NCBI RefSeq assembly: GCF_900100085.1
Contig: NZ_FNEJ01000023.1
Location: 28,912-92,911 of the forward strand
Length of the DNA stretch: 64,000 bases
Source of the DNA: Salipiger marinus
Lineage (GTDB): Bacteria; Pseudomonadota; Alphaproteobacteria; Rhodobacterales; Rhodobacteraceae
Direction: 5' to 3'
The notes beneath the pieces are model-generated. The model ran no database searches and was not told the origin of the DNA. It was given only the letters and a program-made list of their open reading frames with translations. Every line of letters starts with the position of its first letter. The stretch's first letter is position 1. The translations under genes and the position numbers were made by a program. Below are positions 36,344 to 48,233 of this stretch, in pieces.

Positions 36344-37372
36344 TCAGCCGTTGCGGATCGGGGCCTCGCCGATGATGTCGAAGAGCTTCAGCAGGATCAC
36401 CGTGATCGGAATGGCCATGATGCCGCCGAGCGGACCCCAGAACCACAGCCAGAAGATCAGCGCGACAAAGATCAGGAAGGGATTGATGCGGATATGCTTG
36501 CCCACCAGCTGCGGCGTGACGAACTGCGCCTCCACCATGTTGCAGCCGAGATAGATCGCCATGGGCACGAAGCTCATGAAGCCGTCAAAGGCCACGATGC
36601 CGTTCAGCAGCAGCCCCACCGCCATCGCGGCGGGCCCCAGATACAGCACGAAATTCAGCAGCGCCGCGGCGATGCCCCAGATCGGCGCCCCGGGCATGCC
36701 GGTCGCGGCCAGCGCGGCGCCCACCACCAGACCCAGCCCGGCATTGATCATGGAGATCATCGCGAAATACCGCGCCACCGCCGCTTCGGCATTGCAGAAC
36801 CGGTCAAGGATCATCGCGGTTTCGGTGTTGTTGCCGATGCGATGGGCCAGCCAGTTGTAGATGCTGGCGCGGGTCAGCAGGAAAAAGAACAGCCCGCCCA
36901 CAAAGACGAGGATCTGCGCCACGACCACCGGCGCAAACATCAGCGCGTCGGTCATGGTGGGCATCGCCTCGGAGGTGGCATCGGCCTCCTCCCGGGCGGC
37001 GCCGATCGCCTCCTCCACCTCGTCGATGCCGCGGATCAGGTCGCGGTATTCGAACATCAGTTTCTGGATTTCGAACTTCACCGTCGGGATCCGGTCGATG
37101 GCGGCGGTGATATAGGGCTCGGCCAGAAAGCCGAGCGCCGCGACGCTGAAGAAGATCACCACGATCAGCAGCGTGGCGGTGACGCCGCGCGGCAGTCCCA
37201 GCCGCTCCACCCGATCCGCCAGCGGGGCAAAGATCACCCCGGTGATGATCGCCAGCAGCAGCGGCGCAAAGATGTTTTCGGCCAGCTTCAGCCCGACAAG
37301 GACAGCGACGGTGGCCAGAGCCACCATGCTGACGCGCAGGACGGGATCGGCAAACTGGGGGGTGCGGGTCAT
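36344..37372 (-). CDS. AI-2E-family transporter
   Basis: This 342-residue polytopic membrane protein of the AI-2E (PerM/TqsA/YdiK) family has the signature GPLGGIMAIPITVILLKL at the C terminus. LVGKHIRINPFLIFVALIFW lies before it, with about eight hydrophobic segments in all. Members export autoinducer-2, Na+/H+ or other solutes, and the substrate here is unknown. No good ribosome-binding site precedes the ATG at 37372, which is nevertheless the best start by homology. Confidence 0.9.
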   Translation of the reverse strand: MTRTPQFADPVLRVSMVALATVAVLVGLKLAENIFAPLLLAIITGVIFAPLADRVERLGLPRGVTATLLIVVIFFSVAALGFLAEPYITAAIDRIPTVKFEIQKLMFEYRDLIRGIDEVEEAIGAAREEADATSEAMPTMTDALMFAPVVVAQILVFVGGLFFFLLTRASIYNWLAHRIGNNTETAMILDRFCNAEAAVARYFAMISMINAGLGLVVGAALAATGMPGAPIWGIAAALLNFVLYLGPAAMAVGLLLNGIVAFDGFMSFVPMAIYLGCNMVEAQFVTPQLVGKHIRINPFLIFVALIFWLWFWGPLGGIMAIPITVILLKLFDIIGEAPIRNG

Positions 37373-37519
37373 CTGGGGGATGAAAAAATGATATGGGTCA
37401 TGAGCGCCCAACCTGCCTGCCTGCGTTTGGTTCCGTGGTCCCGCGCCCATCTTGCGCGAAGCCTGCGTTTTTCCCGAAGACGAGGGCGGACCCGGCGCGA
37501 GACGGACCCGCCCCCGCGA

Positions 37520-38866
37520 TCAGCCGCGCGCGGCGGTGTAGCGGTTGGCGGGCTCGGAAATCCCGAGATTGCCGCGCAGGGTGCGCGCCTCGTATTCGGT
37601 GCGGAACAGCCCGCGCCGCTGCAGTTCCGGCACCACCAGCGTGGTGAAATCCTCCAGCGCGGCGGGCAGGGTCGGACACATCAGGATGAAGCCGTCGGCG
37701 GCGCGGGTTTCGAACCATTCCTCCATGAAGTCCGCGATCTGCGCCGGGGTGCCGGTGATGCCGTTGCCGGTATGGCGGCGCGCGTAATGGGTGATCAGCT
37801 CGCGCAGGGTGTGGCCCTTGGTCACGAACTCCTTCAGCTCCTCGAACAGCGCCTGCGATCCCTTGGCGCGTTCGGGCATCCGGTCAATGGGGAAGGGCCG
37901 GTCCAGATCGGCGCCGTGCAGGTCGGTCTCCAGAAACTCTTGCAGCATCAGCAGGCCCACATCGGGATGCATCAGGTCGACAAGCTGCTGCGCGCGGGCC
38001 TCGGCCTCGGCCTCGGTCGCGCCCACGTTGAGCACGATCCCCGGCATGATCTTCAGATCCTCCTCGGCCCGGCCATATCTGGCCATGCGCGCTTTGACAT
38101 TGGCGTAAAAGGCGCGGCTGCGGTCGATATTTGAGGCAAGCGAGAACACCATCTCGGCGGTGCGCGCGGCAAGCTCCATCCCCGGCTCGGACCCGCCCGC
38201 CTGCGCGATCACGGGGCGGCCCTGCGGGCTGCGCGCCATGTTCAGCGGGCCGCGCACCTGAAAATGTTTGCCGACATGGTTCAGCAGGTGCAGCTTGTCC
38301 TTGTCATGATAAAGCCCGCTCTCGCGGTCCAGCAGCAGCGCATCCGGCTCGAAACTGTCCCACAGCCCGAACACCACATCGACAAATTCCTCGCAGCGCT
38401 CATAGCGTTCGGAATGCGGCGGCAGCCCGTCGCGGTTGTAATTGTAGCCGGTCTCGTCATGGTCAGAGGTCACGACGTTCCAGCACATCCGCCCGCCCGA
38501 GATGTGATCCGCCGACCCGAAAAGCCGCGCGATGTTGTAAGGCTCATAATACGAGGTGGAGGCGGTGGCGACAAAGCCCAGCCGATCGGTGTGCTGCGAC
38601 AGCGCGGTGATGGCGGTGATCGGCTCGAACCGGTTCATCTTGGTGGGCTGGCGCGCCAGCGCCTCGGGCGCCCCCACGGAGGCGGCGGGGCTGTCGGCGA
38701 AAAACATGAAGTCGAGCTTGGCCGCTTCAGAGAGTTTCGCCACCTTGATCAGATGCGACAGATCATTGGCGCCGCGCACGTCGCTGCCCGGATGGCGCCA
38801 CGCGGCGGGATGGAAGCCGAATGTATAGACAAATGTGCCAAGCTTGAGTTTGTCGCTGCGTGCCAT
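37520..38866 (-). CDS. LLM-class flavin monooxygenase (NtaA/SnaA/DszA type)
   Basis: This is a 448-residue FMNH2-dependent monooxygenase with a luciferase-like TIM barrel. Family segments are LGFVATASTSYYEPYNIARL, SGGRMCWNVVTS and PVIAQAGGSEPGMELAAR. It belongs to the nitrilotriacetate/dibenzothiophene-sulfone group, which oxidises C-N or C-S bonds of organic compounds and needs a partner flavin reductase, none of which is adjacent. GGAGG precedes the ATG at 38866. The substrate is unknown. Confidence 0.92.
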   Translation of the reverse strand: MARSDKLKLGTFVYTFGFHPAAWRHPGSDVRGANDLSHLIKVAKLSEAAKLDFMFFADSPAASVGAPEALARQPTKMNRFEPITAITALSQHTDRLGFVATASTSYYEPYNIARLFGSADHISGGRMCWNVVTSDHDETGYNYNRDGLPPHSERYERCEEFVDVVFGLWDSFEPDALLLDRESGLYHDKDKLHLLNHVGKHFQVRGPLNMARSPQGRPVIAQAGGSEPGMELAARTAEMVFSLASNIDRSRAFYANVKARMARYGRAEEDLKIMPGIVLNVGATEAEAEARAQQLVDLMHPDVGLLMLQEFLETDLHGADLDRPFPIDRMPERAKGSQALFEELKEFVTKGHTLRELITHYARRHTGNGITGTPAQIADFMEEWFETRAADGFILMCPTLPAALEDFTTLVVPELQRRGLFRTEYEARTLRGNLGISEPANRYTAARG

Positions 38867-38995
38867 GGGCCGGCCTCCGGAACTGCCGCTGAGGGGAAAG
38901 GATGGCGCCAAGTATGGCGAGGTGCCGCGCGCCCGCAAGCCTCTGCTGACCAATCGCGGCCCCGGCGCCCGCAGCCCCTGATTTCCATCGGCGGC

Positions 38996-39042
38996 AAATA
39001 TCCCGGGGGAGTCCGCGGCACGCGGACGGGGGCAGAGCCCCC
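38996..39042 (+). repeat. Intergenic repeat family 2, copy F
   Basis: AAATATCCCGGGGGAGTCCG, then CGGCACGCGGAC and the hairpin GGGGGCAGAGCCCCC match copy D closely. It lies in the 329-base gap between the divergent flavin monooxygenase and hutI genes. The rest of the gap holds the hut promoter. Confidence 0.82.
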
Positions 39043-39141
39043 TCTTCTCTCCTTTGCCCGCCCAAGCGCACAGGAACAGAGCCCCTCTGCCTGAAAATTG
39101 ATCACCCGGTGCGCGGAACGGGCAGGGGGGCAAGGCCTCGA

Positions 39142-39171
39142 TTGACAGGATTTATATTGTCTAGACATAAT
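39142..39171 (+). promoter_or_regulatory. hut promoter with HutC-type operator
   Basis: TTGACA (39142-39147) and CATAAT (39166-39171) are separated by 18 bases. A perfect palindrome TGTCTAGACA (39158-39167) overlaps the -10. TGTCTAGACA-like sites are the known kind of HutC (GntR/HutC) operator in proteobacteria, and hutC lies at the end of this locus. The promoter assignment is inference, but the palindrome is seen directly. Repression by occlusion of RNA polymerase would follow. Confidence 0.7.
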
Positions 39172-39195
39172 GAGGGACAAGCCGGGAGAATCGAC

Positions 39196-40401
39196 ATGAC
39201 AGACAGAAGGCTGCTGCGCGGGGGCACCCTCGTCACGCTGGACGGGGCTGCGGGATACGGGCTGATCCCCGCTGGCGCCGTGGCGCTGGAAGATGGAATG
39301 ATCCGCTGGGTGGGGCCAGAGGCCGACCTGCCCGACAGCTATGCCAACTGGCCCGCCACGGCGCTGGAGGGGCGGCTGGTCACGCCGGCGCTGATCGACT
39401 GTCACACCCATCTGGTTTACGGCGGCTCGCGCGCGGCGGAATTCGAACTGCGGCTGACCGGCACCTCTTACGAGGAGATCGCACGGCAGGGCGGCGGCAT
39501 CGCCGCCACCGTCCGCGCGACCCGGGAGGCGTCAGAGGCGGATCTGATCGCGCAGGCGCTGCCCCGGCTCGACGCGATGCTGTCCGAAGGCGTCAGCATG
39601 GTGGAGATCAAGTCCGGCTACGGGCTCGATCAGGACACCGAACTGCGCATGCTGCGGGTGGCACGGCGGCTGGGGCAGCTGCGCCCGGTGCGGATCCGCA
39701 CCACCTTTCTCGGCGCCCATGCGCTGCCCCCCGGCTGGACGGGCACGCGGGCCGAGTATCTGCGCGACATCTGCCTGCCCGCGCTGCGTGCCGCCCATGC
39801 CGAAGGGCTGGTGGATGCGGTGGACGGGTTCTGCGAAGGCATCGCCTTTTCCGCATCCGAGCTTGCCGTGGTCTTCGCCGAGGCGCGCAGGCTGGGTCTG
39901 CCGGTCAAGCTGCATGCCGAACAGCTGTCGCATCAGGGCGGCATCGCGCTGGCGGCGGATCACGGCGCGCTGTCGGCGGATCATGTGGAATATGCCACCG
40001 AGGACGACGCGCGGCGCATGGCCAAGGCGGGGATGGTGGCGGTGCTGCTGCCCGGCGCCTTTTACGCCCTCCACGAAACGCAGGCGCCCCCGGTTGCGGC
40101 CTTCCGTGCCCATGGCGTGCCCATGGCGCTGTCCACCGACGCCAATCCCGGCACCTCGCCGCTGACCTCGCTGCTGCTGGCGATGAACATGGGCTGCACC
40201 CTGTTCCGCCTCACCCCCGAGGAAGCCCTGCGCGGCGTCACCACCCATGCCGCGCGGGCGCTGGGGCTGACGGATACCGGGCGCCTCGCGCCGGGCCTGC
40301 GGGCCGATCTGTGCATCTGGAACACTGACCATCCTGCCGAGCTGTCCTATCGCATCGGCTTCAACCCGCTTCACACCCGCATCTTCGGAGGCTCCGCATG
40401 A
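39196..40401 (+). CDS. hutI: Imidazolonepropionase
   Basis: HutI opens the ring of 4-imidazolone-5-propionate to formiminoglutamate, the third step of histidine breakdown. The 401-residue amidohydrolase has the metal motif [12 protein letters not shown] near residue 74 and [23 protein letters not shown] and the aspartate in [10 protein letters not shown] complete the site. GGGAGAA precedes the ATG at 39196. It is first in the hut operon and overlaps hutH. Confidence 0.96.
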   Translation: MTDRRLLRGGTLVTLDGAAGYGLIPAGAVALEDGMIRWVGPEADLPDSYANWPATALEGRLVTPALIDCHTHLVYGGSRAAEFELRLTGTSYEEIARQGGGIAATVRATREASEADLIAQALPRLDAMLSEGVSMVEIKSGYGLDQDTELRMLRVARRLGQLRPVRIRTTFLGAHALPPGWTGTRAEYLRDICLPALRAAHAEGLVDAVDGFCEGIAFSASELAVVFAEARRLGLPVKLHAEQLSHQGGIALAADHGALSADHVEYATEDDARRMAKAGMVAVLLPGAFYALHETQAPPVAAFRAHGVPMALSTDANPGTSPLTSLLLAMNMGCTLFRLTPEEALRGVTTHAARALGLTDTGRLAPGLRADLCIWNTDHPAELSYRIGFNPLHTRIFGGSA

Positions 40402-41915
40402 TCCTGACCCCCGGCGCCACCACATTGGCGCAGCTTGAAACGCTCTGGCGCAGCGAGGCTGCGGCGCGGCTCTGCGACAGCGCGCGTCCGGGCATCGCGG
40501 CTTCGGCGGCGCATGTGGCGCGGGCCGCTGCGGGCGATGTGGCGATCTATGGCGTCAATACCGGCTTCGGCAAGCTCGCCTCGGTCCGCATCGCGGCGGC
40601 GGATACTGCGACGCTGCAGCGCAACCTGATCCTGTCGCATTGCTGTGGCGTGGGCGATCCGCTGCCGCGCGCCACCACCCGGCTGATGATGGCGCTGAAG
40701 CTGCTCAGCCTCGGTCGCGGCGCCTCCGGCATCCGGCCCGAAACCGTGGATCTGATCGAGGCGATGCTGGCGCGGGGCGTGACCCCGGTGGTGCCGGGGC
40801 AGGGCTCGGTCGGGGCGTCGGGCGATCTGGCGCCCTTGGCGCATATGACCGCCGTGCTGATCGGCGCGGGGCAGGCGGAGCTGGAGGGCGCCGTGCTGCC
40901 CGGGGCCGAGGCGCTGGCCCGTGCCGGGCTGGCGCCGGTCGTTCTGGGCGCCAAGGAGGGGCTGGCGCTGATCAACGGCACGCAGTTTTCCACCGCGCTG
41001 GCGCTGGTGGGGCTGTTCGACGGCTGGCGCTGCGCGCAAAGCTCCATCGTCACCGCCAGCCTGACCACCGATGCCATCATGGGATCGACCGCCCCCACAA
41101 GGCCCGAAATTCACAGCCTGCGCGGCCATCGCGGCCAGATCGAGGTGGCAGCGGGCATCCGCACGCTGATGGACGGGTCAGAGATTCGCGAAAGCCATCG
41201 GATCGGCGACAGCCGCGTGCAGGATCCCTATTGCATCCGCTGCCAGCCGCAGGTGGCGGGGGCGGCCATCGACCTGTTGCGCTTTGCCGCGCAGACGCTG
41301 GAGATCGAGGCGAACGCCGTCACCGACAACCCGCTGGTGCTGGGGTCGGGCGACATCGTGTCGGGCGGCAATTTCCATGCCGAACCGGTGGCCTTTGCCG
41401 CCGACCAGATCGCGCTGGCGCTGTCGGAAATCGGCGCCATCGCGCAGCGCCGCGTGGCGCTGATGGTCGACCCGGTGCTGAGCCATGACCTGCCGCCCTT
41501 CCTGACGCCGGAACCGGGGCTCAATTCCGGGTTCATGATCGCCGAGGTGACCACCGCAGCGCTCATGTCGGAGAACAAGCATCTGGCCAATCCCTGCTCC
41601 ACCGACAGCACGCCGACATCCGCCAATCAGGAGGATCATGTGAGCATGGCCGCCCATGGCGCACGGCGGCTGGGGCAGATGACCCGCAACCTGCAGGTGA
41701 TCCTTGGGGTGGAGGCGATCTGCGCCGCGCAGGGGGTCGAATTCCGCGCGCCGCTGCGGACCTCGCGCGCCCTGCAGCGGGTGGTGGCGGCGCTGCGCGC
41801 CCATATCCCGCCGCTGGAGGGCGACCGCTATCTGGCCGACGACCTGACCACCGCCGCGGGGCTCGTGCGCGATGGTGCGCTGCTGAGTGCCGCAGGCCTT
41901 GAGACCCCGATCTGA
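40398..41915 (+). CDS. hutH: Histidine ammonia-lyase
   Basis: HutH removes ammonia from histidine to give urocanate. The 505-residue protein has the ASG tripeptide that forms the MIO cofactor in [15 protein letters not shown] near residue 143. GVNTGFGKL and the active-site [14 protein letters not shown] follow the family. Its start overlaps the end of hutI (ATGA), and GGAGG lies upstream. Confidence 0.97.
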   Translation: MILTPGATTLAQLETLWRSEAAARLCDSARPGIAASAAHVARAAAGDVAIYGVNTGFGKLASVRIAAADTATLQRNLILSHCCGVGDPLPRATTRLMMALKLLSLGRGASGIRPETVDLIEAMLARGVTPVVPGQGSVGASGDLAPLAHMTAVLIGAGQAELEGAVLPGAEALARAGLAPVVLGAKEGLALINGTQFSTALALVGLFDGWRCAQSSIVTASLTTDAIMGSTAPTRPEIHSLRGHRGQIEVAAGIRTLMDGSEIRESHRIGDSRVQDPYCIRCQPQVAGAAIDLLRFAAQTLEIEANAVTDNPLVLGSGDIVSGGNFHAEPVAFAADQIALALSEIGAIAQRRVALMVDPVLSHDLPPFLTPEPGLNSGFMIAEVTTAALMSENKHLANPCSTDSTPTSANQEDHVSMAAHGARRLGQMTRNLQVILGVEAICAAQGVEFRAPLRTSRALQRVVAALRAHIPPLEGDRYLADDLTTAAGLVRDGALLSAAGLETPI

Positions 41916-41938
41916 TCCCGTTCCCGAGGAGTTCCGCC

Positions 41939-43626
<1,688 letters not shown>

Positions 43627-43630
<4 letters not shown>

Positions 43631-44994
43631 GCTTTGCCGCTGCTTCCGCCGCACTGGACGCCGCCTTTCCCGGGCGCATCGACCGTGGGCAGGCGGTGCG
43701 TGACCAGCATGGCGCAGGGGACAGCTGGCATCCGGTGGCCCCCCCCGACGCGGTGTTCCAGCCCGTGAGCACCGAAGAGGTGGCGCAGGCGGTGCGGATC
43801 TGTGCCGCCCATGGCTGCCCCATCGTGCCCTTCGGCGCGGGCAGCTGCATCGAAGGGCAGGTGAACGCCACGCAGGGCGGGCTGTGTCTGGATCTGTCGC
43901 GCATGGACCGCATCCTGCGCCTCAGCGCGCCGGACATGGACGTGACCGTAGAGGCGGGGCTGACCCGGCAGCGGCTCAACGAGGATCTGCGCGCCACCGG
44001 CCTGTTCCTGCCCATCGACATCGGCGCCCATGCCACGCTGGGGGGCATGGCCTCCACCCGGGCGTCGGGGACGATGACGGTGCGGCATGGCACCATGGCC
44101 GATCTGGTCATGGGGCTGACCGTGGTGCTGCCCGATGGCGAGGTGATCCGCACCGGCGGGCGGGCGCGCAAATCCGCCTCTGGCTATGATCTGACCCATC
44201 TGTTTGTCGGCTCCGAAGGCACGCTGGGCGTCATCACCGAACTGACGCTGCGGCTGACCGGCATCCCCGAGGCGGCGAAGGCCGGGCTTTACAGCTTTGC
44301 CGATCTGCAGGCGGCGACCGACACGGTGGTGGAGGCGCTGCAGTTCGGCCTGTGCCTGAACCGGATCGAACTGATGGACGCGCTGCAGATGCGCGCGATC
44401 AACGCCTTTAACGGCACCGATCTGCCGGAGATGCCGACGCTGCTGGTGGATCTGACCGGCAGCGCCGCGCAGGTCGACACCGACCGCGCCACCTTTGCGG
44501 CGCTGGCGCAGGATCACGGCGCCACGGTGCATCCGGTGGACACGCCCGAGGCCTATGCCCATGTCTGGGCGCTGCGGCATTCCGCGCTTTATGCCGCGCG
44601 GGGGCTGCGGCCGGGGGCGAGTTCGCTCTCCACCGATGTCTGCGTGCCGGTGTCGGACCTGCCGGGGCTTGTGGCCGGGATCACCGCAACGCTGCAGGCC
44701 GAAGGGCTGGTGGCGCCGATGCATGGCCATGTGGGCGACGGCAATTTCCATCTGGTGATGCTGTTCGATCCCGCTGATGCCGAGGAGATGGCGCGGGTGC
44801 AGCGGGTGCATGGTGAACTGGTCCATCGCGCGCTGGCGCTGGGCGGCACCGCCACCGGCGAGCATGGCGTGGGGCTGGGCAAGAAACCCTATATGGAGGC
44901 GGAGCATGGCGCCGCGCTGGCGCTGATGAAGCGGCTGAAGGTGGCGGTCGATCCGCAGAACCTGATGAATCCGGGCAAGATTTTCGACATCTAA
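43627..44994 (+). CDS. FAD-linked oxidase, D-2-hydroxyacid dehydrogenase type, in the hut operon
   Basis: This is a 455-residue flavoprotein of the FAD_binding_4/FAD-oxidase_C family (GlcD, D-lactate dehydrogenase). The FAD-binding half has [30 protein letters not shown] and [10 protein letters not shown]. The C-terminal half has HVGDGNFH and [11 protein letters not shown]. These enzymes oxidise D-2-hydroxy acids and pass electrons to the respiratory chain. The gene overlaps hutU by ATGA and so is co-translated with the histidine pathway, which is unusual. Oxidation of an imidazole-containing hydroxyacid such as imidazolelactate is possible but is only an inference. Confidence 0.88.
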
Positions 44995-45070
44995 GAGCTG
45001 CCCTTCGCCCGTTTTTTGGGCAGTGCCCTGAATTTGCTCAGGGGCTGCTGCGGCGAAGCGGCGGGAAGGA

Positions 45071-45112
45071 TTGACAGGGCGGGCAGAAGCAGAGTTCTTT
45101 TGTCTAGTCAAA
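45071..45112 (+). promoter_or_regulatory. Second HutC-type site before the transporter genes
   Basis: TTGACA at 45071-45076 is followed by TTTTGTCTAGTCAAAA, in which TGTCTAGTCA (45101-45110) differs by one base from the hutI palindrome. This supports shared control of enzyme and transporter genes. I cannot place a convincing -10 at standard distance. Confidence 0.5.
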
Positions 45113-45164
45113 ACAAAGCCCCGGCACGGCCAAGGGGCAGATCCACACAGGGAGAATACCGCAC

Positions 45165-45989
45165 ATGCGCAACCGAGTCATCTCTGCCCTTGCGGGCGCG
45201 GCCCTGCTTCTGGGCGGCACCGTCGCCGCCCATGCGCAGGACGCACTGGAACGGGTCACCGCTGCGGGCGTGCTGAAGGTCGGCACCGAAACCGCCTTTG
45301 CCCCGTTCGATTTCATCGACGCGGGCACCCATACCGGGCTCAACATGGATGTCTTCGCCGAGATCGGCAAGGAACTGGGCGTGGAGATCGAATGGGTCAC
45401 GCTGGACTGGGCAGGCGTGCTGCCGGGTCTGGAAGCGGGCCAGTTCGACATGGTCGCCGGTCCCGCCACCGTCACCGCCGCCCGGATGGAGCGTTACCGC
45501 TTCACCCCGCCGATCGCCGAGGCCACCGTGGCGCTGCTGAAATCCGCCAAGGATGACAGCATCACCAAGCCCGAGGACATCGCGGGCAAGGCCGTGGGCG
45601 CCGGTCACGCCACCGCCCAGCTGGCGCAGCTGATCGCCTATGGCGAGACGCTGCCGACCGCCCCCGAGGCCAAGGAATACGTCTCCTTCAACGAAGCCTA
45701 TGCCGATCTGGCCGCAGGCCGCATCGCCGGTGTCGCCAATTCGCTGCCCAACATCGCCTTTGTCGCGCAGCAGCGCCCCGAGGTGTTTGCCGTGGTGGAG
45801 CCCGCCTTCGGCACCAAGACCTATTTCGCCTATCCGGGCCTCAAGGATGACGACCACGCCTCGCTGATGGATGCCATCGACGCCGCCATCCTGAAGATGA
45901 AGGGCGACGGCCGTCTGGCGGATCTGCAGCAGAAGTGGTTCGGCACCACCTTCGACACGCCCGATGCCGTGACCGAGCCGAATATCTAA
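45165..45989 (+). CDS. Polar amino-acid ABC transporter substrate-binding protein
   Basis: This 274-residue periplasmic binding protein of the SBP_bac_3 family has a signal peptide (about residues 1-24, ending AHA-Q). The N-terminal segment VLKVGTETAFAPFDFID is typical of amino-acid binders. GGGAGAA precedes the ATG. Its position between hutU and hutC and the HutC-like site upstream make histidine or urocanate a likely ligand, by inference. It is followed by a hairpin and then the permeases. Confidence 0.9.
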   Translation: MRNRVISALAGAALLLGGTVAAHAQDALERVTAAGVLKVGTETAFAPFDFIDAGTHTGLNMDVFAEIGKELGVEIEWVTLDWAGVLPGLEAGQFDMVAGPATVTAARMERYRFTPPIAEATVALLKSAKDDSITKPEDIAGKAVGAGHATAQLAQLIAYGETLPTAPEAKEYVSFNEAYADLAAGRIAGVANSLPNIAFVAQQRPEVFAVVEPAFGTKTYFAYPGLKDDDHASLMDAIDAAILKMKGDGRLADLQQKWFGTTFDTPDAVTEPNI

Positions 45990-46036
45990 GCCCGGTCCCT
46001 GCCGGTCCGGCCCACCCGGACCAGCATCTTCGGCCT

Positions 46037-46078
46037 GACCGGCGGTGGTCACCTCCCGACTGCCGCCGGTCTTTTCTT
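46037..46078 (+). terminator. Intra-operon hairpin between binding protein and permeases
   Basis: GACCGGCGG (46037-46045) pairs with CCGCCGGTC (46063-46071) and is followed by TTTTCTT. It is a good partial terminator or 3' stabiliser that would give more binding protein than permease, as in other binding-protein operons. Confidence 0.7.
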
Positions 46079-46118
46079 CCCTCCCTCGCGGATCTCCTCC
46101 GCGCCGCTTGAGACGGAC

Positions 46119-46763
46119 ATGAGCTGGAAACTTTTCTCCCTGCTGCTTGAGGCGTCGCTGATGACGATCTTTGTCAGCACGATCTCCATCCTGATCGGTC
46201 TGGTGCTGGCGATCCTTCTGTCGGCGGCGAACCTGTCCGGCATCCGCCCGCTGCAATGGGGCGGGAAATTCTTCATCTCCTTCTTCCGGGGCACGCCGCT
46301 GCTGGTGCAGCTGCTGCTGCTTTACAACCTGCTGCCGGTCATGGGCATCCAGATGCCGTCGCTGGCCACCGCCATTCTGGGACTGTCGCTGTGCACCGCC
46401 GCCTATCAGGCCGAGAACCTGCGCGGCGGGTTCGAGGGCGTGCCGCGCGGGCTGGTGGAAAGCGCCGACATGGCCGGATTTTCCCCCGCCCAGACATTTT
46501 TCCACATCCGGGTGCCCATCGCGCTGCGCCTGACCCTGCCCGCGCTCATCAACGAGGCCATCCTGATCCTGAAGGCGTCGTCGCTGGTGTCGGTGGTGGG
46601 GCTGGTGGAACTGACGCGCATGGCGCAGAACCTTGTCGCTTCGACCTTCATGCCGCTGGAGCTTTATGCCTCGGCGGGGCTGATCTATCTGGTCATCAAC
46701 CTGACGGTGGCGGTGCTGGGCCGACAGCTGGAACAGCGCCTTCCCGGAGCACCGGCCAAATGA
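46119..46763 (+). CDS. Amino-acid ABC transporter permease
   Basis: This 214-residue inner-membrane permease of the HisM/HisQ family has about five helices and the EAA-type coupling loop GGFEGVPRGLVESADMAGFS near residues 105-124. It should form a heterodimer with the next permease, which it overlaps by four bases. It belongs to the presumed histidine importer. Confidence 0.93.
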   Translation: MSWKLFSLLLEASLMTIFVSTISILIGLVLAILLSAANLSGIRPLQWGGKFFISFFRGTPLLVQLLLLYNLLPVMGIQMPSLATAILGLSLCTAAYQAENLRGGFEGVPRGLVESADMAGFSPAQTFFHIRVPIALRLTLPALINEAILILKASSLVSVVGLVELTRMAQNLVASTFMPLELYASAGLIYLVINLTVAVLGRQLEQRLPGAPAK

Positions 46764-47428
46764 ACTTTGACCTGAACGTCATCCTGTCAAAACAGGACGA
46801 ACTGCTTTACGGCATCGCGGTCACGATCTTTGTCTGGGTCGTGGGCACGCTGGCCAGCGCCGCCCTGGGCTTTGTGATCGCCACCGCGCGGCGCTATGGC
46901 GGGGTGCTGGTGGACCGGGCGCTGGCGGTGCCGGTGGAGGTGATCCGCGGCACGCCCTTTCTGGTGCAGCTGTTCCTGCTCTATTTCGGCGGGCCCTATA
47001 TCGGGCTGTCGCTGGATGCGCTGCCCGCCGGTCTGCTGGCGCTGTCGATCTATGGCTCGGCCTATTTCTCGGAAATCTTCCGCGCGGGCTATCAGTCGGT
47101 GCCGCCGGGCCATGTGGAGGCGGCGGAAACGCTGGGCTTCACCCGCGGACAGGTGATCCGGGTCATCCTGCTGCCGGAAATGGCGCTGCTGGTGCTGCCG
47201 CCCTCGGTCAACATGGCGATCATCCTGCTGAAGGAAACGGCGCTGCTGTCGCTGATCACCGTGCCCGAGATGACCATGACCGCCTCGGCCATCGGGTCGC
47301 AGGAATACGCCTTTGTCGAGGCGATGCTGCTTCTGGCGCTGACCTACTGGATCCTCGTCGAACTCGCCGGGCTGCTGGGGCGGCTCGCGGAAAAGAAACT
47401 CTCAAGATACAGGCTGGCCAAGGCATGA
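46760..47428 (+). CDS. Amino-acid ABC transporter permease
   Basis: This is the second permease subunit (222 residues) of the HisM/HisQ family, with the coupling loop YQSVPPGHVEAAETLGFTRG near residue 112 and PVEVIRGTPFLVQLFLLYF. The ATG at 46760 overlaps the previous stop. The frame is open upstream, but only this start gives the normal length. It overlaps the ATPase gene by four bases. Confidence 0.93.
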   Translation: MNFDLNVILSKQDELLYGIAVTIFVWVVGTLASAALGFVIATARRYGGVLVDRALAVPVEVIRGTPFLVQLFLLYFGGPYIGLSLDALPAGLLALSIYGSAYFSEIFRAGYQSVPPGHVEAAETLGFTRGQVIRVILLPEMALLVLPPSVNMAIILLKETALLSLITVPEMTMTASAIGSQEYAFVEAMLLLALTYWILVELAGLLGRLAEKKLSRYRLAKA

Positions 47429-48216
47429 GCGATACGGCGATTTCCGTTCAGCATCTGGTGAAACGCTTCGGCACGACCACCGTGCTGGACGACATCACCC
47501 TGCAGATCCCGCGCGGGCAGGTGTCCTGTCTGATCGGCCCCTCCGGGTCGGGAAAATCCACCCTGCTGCGCTGCATGGCCTTTCTGGAAGAGGCGACCGA
47601 GGGCTCGATCTTCATCGAGGGCGATCCCTTGGGCTTTGTCTATGACGGGACGGGCAAGCGGCAGCGGCAGGCGGCGTCAGAGCTGCGGCGGGTGCGGTCG
47701 CGCATCGGCATGGTGTTCCAGCAGTTCAACCTGTGGCCGCACATGACCGCCCTTGGCAACGTGGCCGCGGCCCTGCGCCGGGTGCGCGGCCTGTCCCGGT
47801 CCGAGGCCGAGGCCAAGGCGCTGGCGCAGCTGACCAAGGTGGGGCTGGAAAACCGGGCGGGGCATTACCCTTCGCAGCTGTCGGGGGGGCAGCAGCAGCG
47901 CGTCGCCATCGCCCGCGCGCTGGCGCTGGAGCCCAAGATCATGCTCTTTGACGAGGCGACATCGGCGCTTGATCCCGAACTGACGGGCGAGGTGCTGAAC
48001 GTGATGCGCGGGCTGGCCGAAGAGGGCATGACCATGGTCGTGGTCACGCACGAGATCGGCTTCGCCGCCACCGTGGGCAGCCAGCTCAGCTTTCTGGATC
48101 AGGGGCGGCTGCTGTTCACCGGCCCGCCTGCCGAGGTGTTCGCCAAGCCGCGCCATCCGCGGCTGGAGCAGTTTCTGGACACCTATCTGGACCGCGGCGC
48201 CTCGACCCTGGTCTGA
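47425..48216 (+). CDS. Amino-acid ABC transporter ATPase
   Basis: This 263-residue ATPase of the GlnQ/HisP type has Walker A GPSGSGKST near residue 38, Q-loop VFQQFNLWPHM and signature LSGGQQQRVAIARAL. Walker B is IMLFDEATSALDPE. It completes a four-gene importer and overlaps the permease gene. The transporter is followed by hutC, so it is the likely histidine uptake system. Confidence 0.94.
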   Translation: MSDTAISVQHLVKRFGTTTVLDDITLQIPRGQVSCLIGPSGSGKSTLLRCMAFLEEATEGSIFIEGDPLGFVYDGTGKRQRQAASELRRVRSRIGMVFQQFNLWPHMTALGNVAAALRRVRGLSRSEAEAKALAQLTKVGLENRAGHYPSQLSGGQQQRVAIARALALEPKIMLFDEATSALDPELTGEVLNVMRGLAEEGMTMVVVTHEIGFAATVGSQLSFLDQGRLLFTGPPAEVFAKPRHPRLEQFLDTYLDRGASTLV

Positions 48217-48233
48217 GGGGGCGCTGATCCGAC

